Assembly: GCA_044227095.1 (NCBI GenBank) | Contig: JBGAFV010000001.1 | Location: forward strand, 3,162,001-3,226,000 | Direction: 5' to 3' | Origin: JACMLD01 sp044227095 | GTDB taxonomy: Bacteria > Bacteroidota > Bacteroidia > Chitinophagales > Chitinophagaceae | DNA: 64,000 nt | Shown: piece by piece, positions 61,610 to 64,000 of the stretch | Position numbering within the stretch: position 1 is the first letter of the stretch | How the letters are laid out: each line of letters starts with the position of its first letter | Notes under the pieces: model-generated | What the model was told of the DNA's origin: nothing | The model's database searches: none | What the model saw: the letters and a program-made list of their open reading frames with translations, nothing else | Made by a program: the position numbers and the translations under genes

Positions 61610-62353
61610 ATGAAAAGAATTTTGACTACGTGTTTGTTACTAAGCGCAACAGTTCTTGTATTTGCCCAGGATACCACAAAGAAAAAATCATCTCTTTTTG
61701 GCACTTTAAATGGTATTATAAAAAATGGTACCAAAGGGAGTAGTTCACTTACCAACGATGACATTGTAAGTGGATTAAAAGAAGCACTAACGCTTGGTGC
61801 TAAAAAAAGTGCCGACAAATTATCTGCAACAGATGGTTTTTTTAAAGACGCTGCTGTAAAAGTATTAATGCCGCCGGAAGCACAGAAGGTTGAAAAAACA
61901 TTGCGTAGCATTGGCGCCGGAAAACTGGTTGATGATGCAATACTTAGTTTTAACCGTGCTGCCGAAGATGCATCCAAATCTGCAGCCCCTATTTTTATTG
62001 ATGCAGTTAAGAATATGAGCATACAGGATGCATTGGGTATTTTAAAAGGAGCAGATACTTCTGCTACTTCTTATCTAAAAAAATCTACTACCGCAAAACT
62101 TACTACAGCATTTAAGCCGACAATTGATTCTTCGCTGGCTAAAGTAAATGCTACTAAATACTGGAAGCTTGTTGTAGATAAATACAATAGCCTGCCAACA
62201 ACATTTACAAAAGTAAATTCTGATTTGCCTGCTTATGTAACGGATAAAGCCATTAGCGGTATATTCTTTTATGTTGCGGATGAAGAAAAGAAAATACGCA
62301 GCAATCCTTCTGCACGTGTTACCGATATACTTAAAAAAGTTTTCGCGAATTAA
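61610..62353 (+). CDS. DUF4197 domain protein, periplasmic
   Basis: 247 aa from the ATG at 61610, chosen because MKRILTTCLLLSATVLVFAQ is a clear signal peptide; the frame also has an ATG at 61574 that would add only a polar leader. The mature part is largely helical with DDIVSGLKEALTLGAKKSA, KVLMPPEAQKVEKTLRSIG and ISGIFFYVADEEKKIR, which matches DUF4197. Function unknown; an exported stress-related role has been suggested for relatives only by context. A strong terminator lies 28 bp after the stop. Confidence 0.9.
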   Translation: MKRILTTCLLLSATVLVFAQDTTKKKSSLFGTLNGIIKNGTKGSSSLTNDDIVSGLKEALTLGAKKSADKLSATDGFFKDAAVKVLMPPEAQKVEKTLRSIGAGKLVDDAILSFNRAAEDASKSAAPIFIDAVKNMSIQDALGILKGADTSATSYLKKSTTAKLTTAFKPTIDSSLAKVNATKYWKLVVDKYNSLPTTFTKVNSDLPAYVTDKAISGIFFYVADEEKKIRSNPSARVTDILKKVFAN

Positions 62354-62380
62354 TTTTATCGCAAAGATTTAATATTGATA

Positions 62381-62433
62381 GCCGCAGGTTCGCAGATTAA
62401 TTGGTTAATCTGCGAACCTGCGGCATTTTTTTT
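62381..62433 (+). terminator. Strong rho-independent terminator
   Basis: A perfect 20-bp stem (62381-62400 with 62405-62424, loop TTGG) is followed by a T-rich run to 62433. It lies 28 bp after the DUF4197 stop. Confidence 0.9.
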
Positions 62434-62502
62434 ACCACGGCTTTCGGTACATCAAATACTATTTTGCTGAATAGCGGTGTTTGCAGATTTTTGTAAACAG
62501 AT

Positions 62503-63777
62503 ATGATCAATCAAACACTTGCTACTTATAAAAATGCTTACGCTGGTTTATCCCGCGAAACATGGCTGCTTTCTATGGTTATGCTCATTAACCGTTGCGG
62601 TACAATGGTAGTACCGTTTATGAGTTTATACCTTACCAGTAGCAGCATGGGTTATAGTATAGGCAAAGCAGGTTTTGTATATGGTTTATTTGGCGCCGGG
62701 GCATTTATAGGTGCATGGATGGGTGGAAAACTTACAGACAGAATAGGTTTTTACCCTGTACAACTTATTACACTAACCGGCGGCGGCCTGTTTTTTATTA
62801 TACTTGGCCAGATGAAAAGCTTCCCTGCTATTTGCGTAGTATCTTTTTTTCTCAGCTTTATTAATGAAGCATTCAGGCCAGCCAATTCAACTGCAATTGC
62901 CTTTTACAGCAAGGAAGAAAACAGGACACGTTCTTACTCGCTAAACAGGCTTGCCATTAACTTGGGCTGGGCGGTTGGCAGTGCTATTGGCGGCATTATT
63001 GCAAAATATAATTATCAGTTATTGTTCTGGGTAGATGGCATAACAAATATTGGTGCAGCTATTCTTATGCTGTCTTTTGTAAGACCGGTTGATTATAAAC
63101 CTTCATCACATAAAATAAAGCCGGCTAATGCAAATGATTCAGCGTTGCGTGATACAGTTTATATGTGGTTTATAGTACTGGCTACTTTATTTGCAGCATG
63201 TTTTTTCCAGCTGTTTACCAATCTTTCCGTGCATTATAAACTCAACCTCCATTTTTCTGAACCATTTATTGGTGTGCTGATGGCTACTAACGGGCTTATT
63301 ATCGTTCTTGTTGAAATGGTTATTGTATTTAAACTGGAAGGAAAGAAAAAGAATACAGTCTATATAGCTGCTGGTACTTTTTTGATGGCAATTGCTTATT
63401 GCATGCTTAATGTTTTTGAGATAACGGCGGTTATGGCTTTTGTAATGATATTGTTTATCACTTTTGCAGAAATGCTGGCTATGCCTTTTATGAACAGCTA
63501 TTGGATAGGAAGAAGCAAGCCGCATAACCGCGGCCAATATGCTGCTTTGTACACAATGGCATGGTCTGCTGCGCAAACATTTGGACCAATGAGTGGTGCA
63601 CAGGTAGCAGAACACTTTGGATTTAGATGGTTATGGTGGATGGTTTTCGGACTTTCTCTAATTGCTGTTTTGGGTTTTATGCGCCTGCATGTGTATGCAG
63701 CACAAAAAGAGCGCATAAGCAATCTTGATGATACTACGGCTGAATTAGTTGCTGAAACAGAAGAACCTTTTATATAA
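62503..63777 (+). CDS. MFS transporter, 12 helices
   Basis: 424 aa. The N-terminal half has the MFS signature between helices 2 and 3 (GAWMGGKLTDRIGFYPVQL) and NEAFRPANSTAIAFYSKEEN after helix 4. The second half has ITFAEMLAMPFMNSYWIGRS. It belongs to a general multidrug/sugar-type branch; substrate unknown. The N-terminus (MINQTLATYKNAYAGLSRETW) is cytoplasmic. Its 5' flank is separated from the DUF4197 gene by a strong terminator, so it has its own promoter. The terminator at 63806-63834 closes it. Confidence 0.9.
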   Translation: MINQTLATYKNAYAGLSRETWLLSMVMLINRCGTMVVPFMSLYLTSSSMGYSIGKAGFVYGLFGAGAFIGAWMGGKLTDRIGFYPVQLITLTGGGLFFIILGQMKSFPAICVVSFFLSFINEAFRPANSTAIAFYSKEENRTRSYSLNRLAINLGWAVGSAIGGIIAKYNYQLLFWVDGITNIGAAILMLSFVRPVDYKPSSHKIKPANANDSALRDTVYMWFIVLATLFAACFFQLFTNLSVHYKLNLHFSEPFIGVLMATNGLIIVLVEMVIVFKLEGKKKNTVYIAAGTFLMAIAYCMLNVFEITAVMAFVMILFITFAEMLAMPFMNSYWIGRSKPHNRGQYAALYTMAWSAAQTFGPMSGAQVAEHFGFRWLWWMVFGLSLIAVLGFMRLHVYAAQKERISNLDDTTAELVAETEEPFI

Positions 63778-63805
63778 TTCTCGGAGAGAAATAATAAATA
63801 CAAAG

Positions 63806-63834
63806 AAAAAGCGCAGGTTTATGCTGCGCTTTTT
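63806..63834 (+). terminator. Rho-independent terminator after the MFS gene
   Basis: AAAAAGCGCAG (63806-63816) pairs with CTGCGCTTTTT (63824-63834), with a 7-base loop and a short T run. It lies 29 bp after the stop codon, between convergent genes, so it can work in both directions. Confidence 0.85.
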
Positions 63835-63853
63835 GTTCTATAGACTATCGGTT

Positions 63854-64000
63854 TTATTTTTTTGCTGTTGCTGCATTAATTGGTGCCCTGTCTATGTATA
63901 GTACCGACCGATCAATTTTACCTGCTTCATTAAAATGCAGATCATTATGTATCCAACCGCTAACCCTTTTGCCGTTTTTGTATTTAGTATTAAACTGATA
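63854..64000 (-). CDS. C-terminal end of an uncharacterised protein (truncated by window)
   Basis: An uninterrupted minus-strand frame of 48 codons ends in TAA at 63856-63854; it continues past the window edge. The fragment contains KNGKRVSGWIHNDLHFNE, then KIDRSVLYIDRAPINAATAKK near the end split by GIDR-like turns. It may be the end of an NTF2/SnoaL-like fold, judged from the strand pattern of W-I-H-N-D-L-H-F, but this is weak. Coding character is supported by the length of the open frame and a terminator directly beyond its stop. Confidence 0.65.
   Translation of the reverse strand, partial: YQFNTKYKNGKRVSGWIHNDLHFNEAGKIDRSVLYIDRAPINAATAKK

Noticed and set aside
1..64000. tRNA, rRNA or riboswitch
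   Set aside because: I scanned the gene-free stretches for cloverleaf, anticodon-loop and conserved aptamer sequences and found none; the hairpins present are terminators or repeats.

Overview
The window looks like a chromosome segment from the phylum Bacteroidota, most likely a member of the Chitinophagaceae. The evidence is a GH97 glycosidase, a PorW/SprE-like protein of the type IX secretion pathway, the bactofilin/AtpZ cluster, a SusC-type TonB plug motif, TTTG-N19-TAnnTTTG promoters, many signal-peptide lipoproteins, and the palindromic intergenic repeats common in this phylum. No rRNA, tRNA, phage or complete insertion sequence was seen.

Layout: 1-5 kb holds a 5'-truncated phosphodiesterase-like/alkaline phosphatase fusion, a secreted GH97 glycosidase and a membrane acyltransferase-like protein. 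A repeat field follows (about 5.0-5.75 kb). Next come PBP1A and a large PorW/SprE-like TPR protein (5.9-11.6 kb). From 11.7 to 15.2 kb are poorly characterised envelope genes, among them a methyltransferase-fold protein with a lipoprotein signal. From 15.7 to 17.8 kb is a compact overlapping cluster: M23-like membrane stub, bactofilin, AtpZ, an AtpI-like protein and a SprT-like protease. An outer-membrane barrel and a vanadium-haloperoxidase/PAP2 lipoprotein come next.

The centre (20.5-30.6 kb, minus strand) is a defence island. It is a six-gene, translationally coupled type I restriction-modification operon: hsdR, a 126-aa ORF, hsdM, hsdS, an AAA ATPase and an HNH nuclease. The last two genes look like a Septu (PtuA/PtuB)-type module attached to the R-M system. 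This is the strongest candidate for an unusual composite system. It is flanked by a 42-bp minisatellite with two alternating unit types.

From 31.5 to 39.5 kb are envelope and metabolic genes: a fibronectin III protein, GNAT, DinB-like protein, subtilase, OmpA with thrombospondin type 3 repeats, and an ALDH7-type dehydrogenase. From 39.6 to 45.4 kb on the plus strand is a sugar locus: SLC45-like MFS transporter, fructokinase, amylosucrase and galactokinase. It suggests sucrose uptake, conversion to alpha-glucan plus fructose, and fructose phosphorylation. An alpha-glucan phosphorylase-like gene lies further on (52.8-54.4 kb), but its PLP-binding lysine is replaced by threonine.

The right part carries an esterase, an SPFH/ribbon-helix-helix pair, NADP isocitrate dehydrogenase, two tandem Crp-like regulators, a DUF4139 protein with an inserted TonB plug, a DtxR/MntR regulator overlapping an Nramp-UspA fusion behind a palindromic operator, a K+-channel/TrkA-N protein, an FKBP isomerase, a thioesterase, a DUF4197 protein, an MFS transporter and the 3' end of an unidentified gene. 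Several intergenic regions contain rho-independent terminators and repeated palindromic elements.
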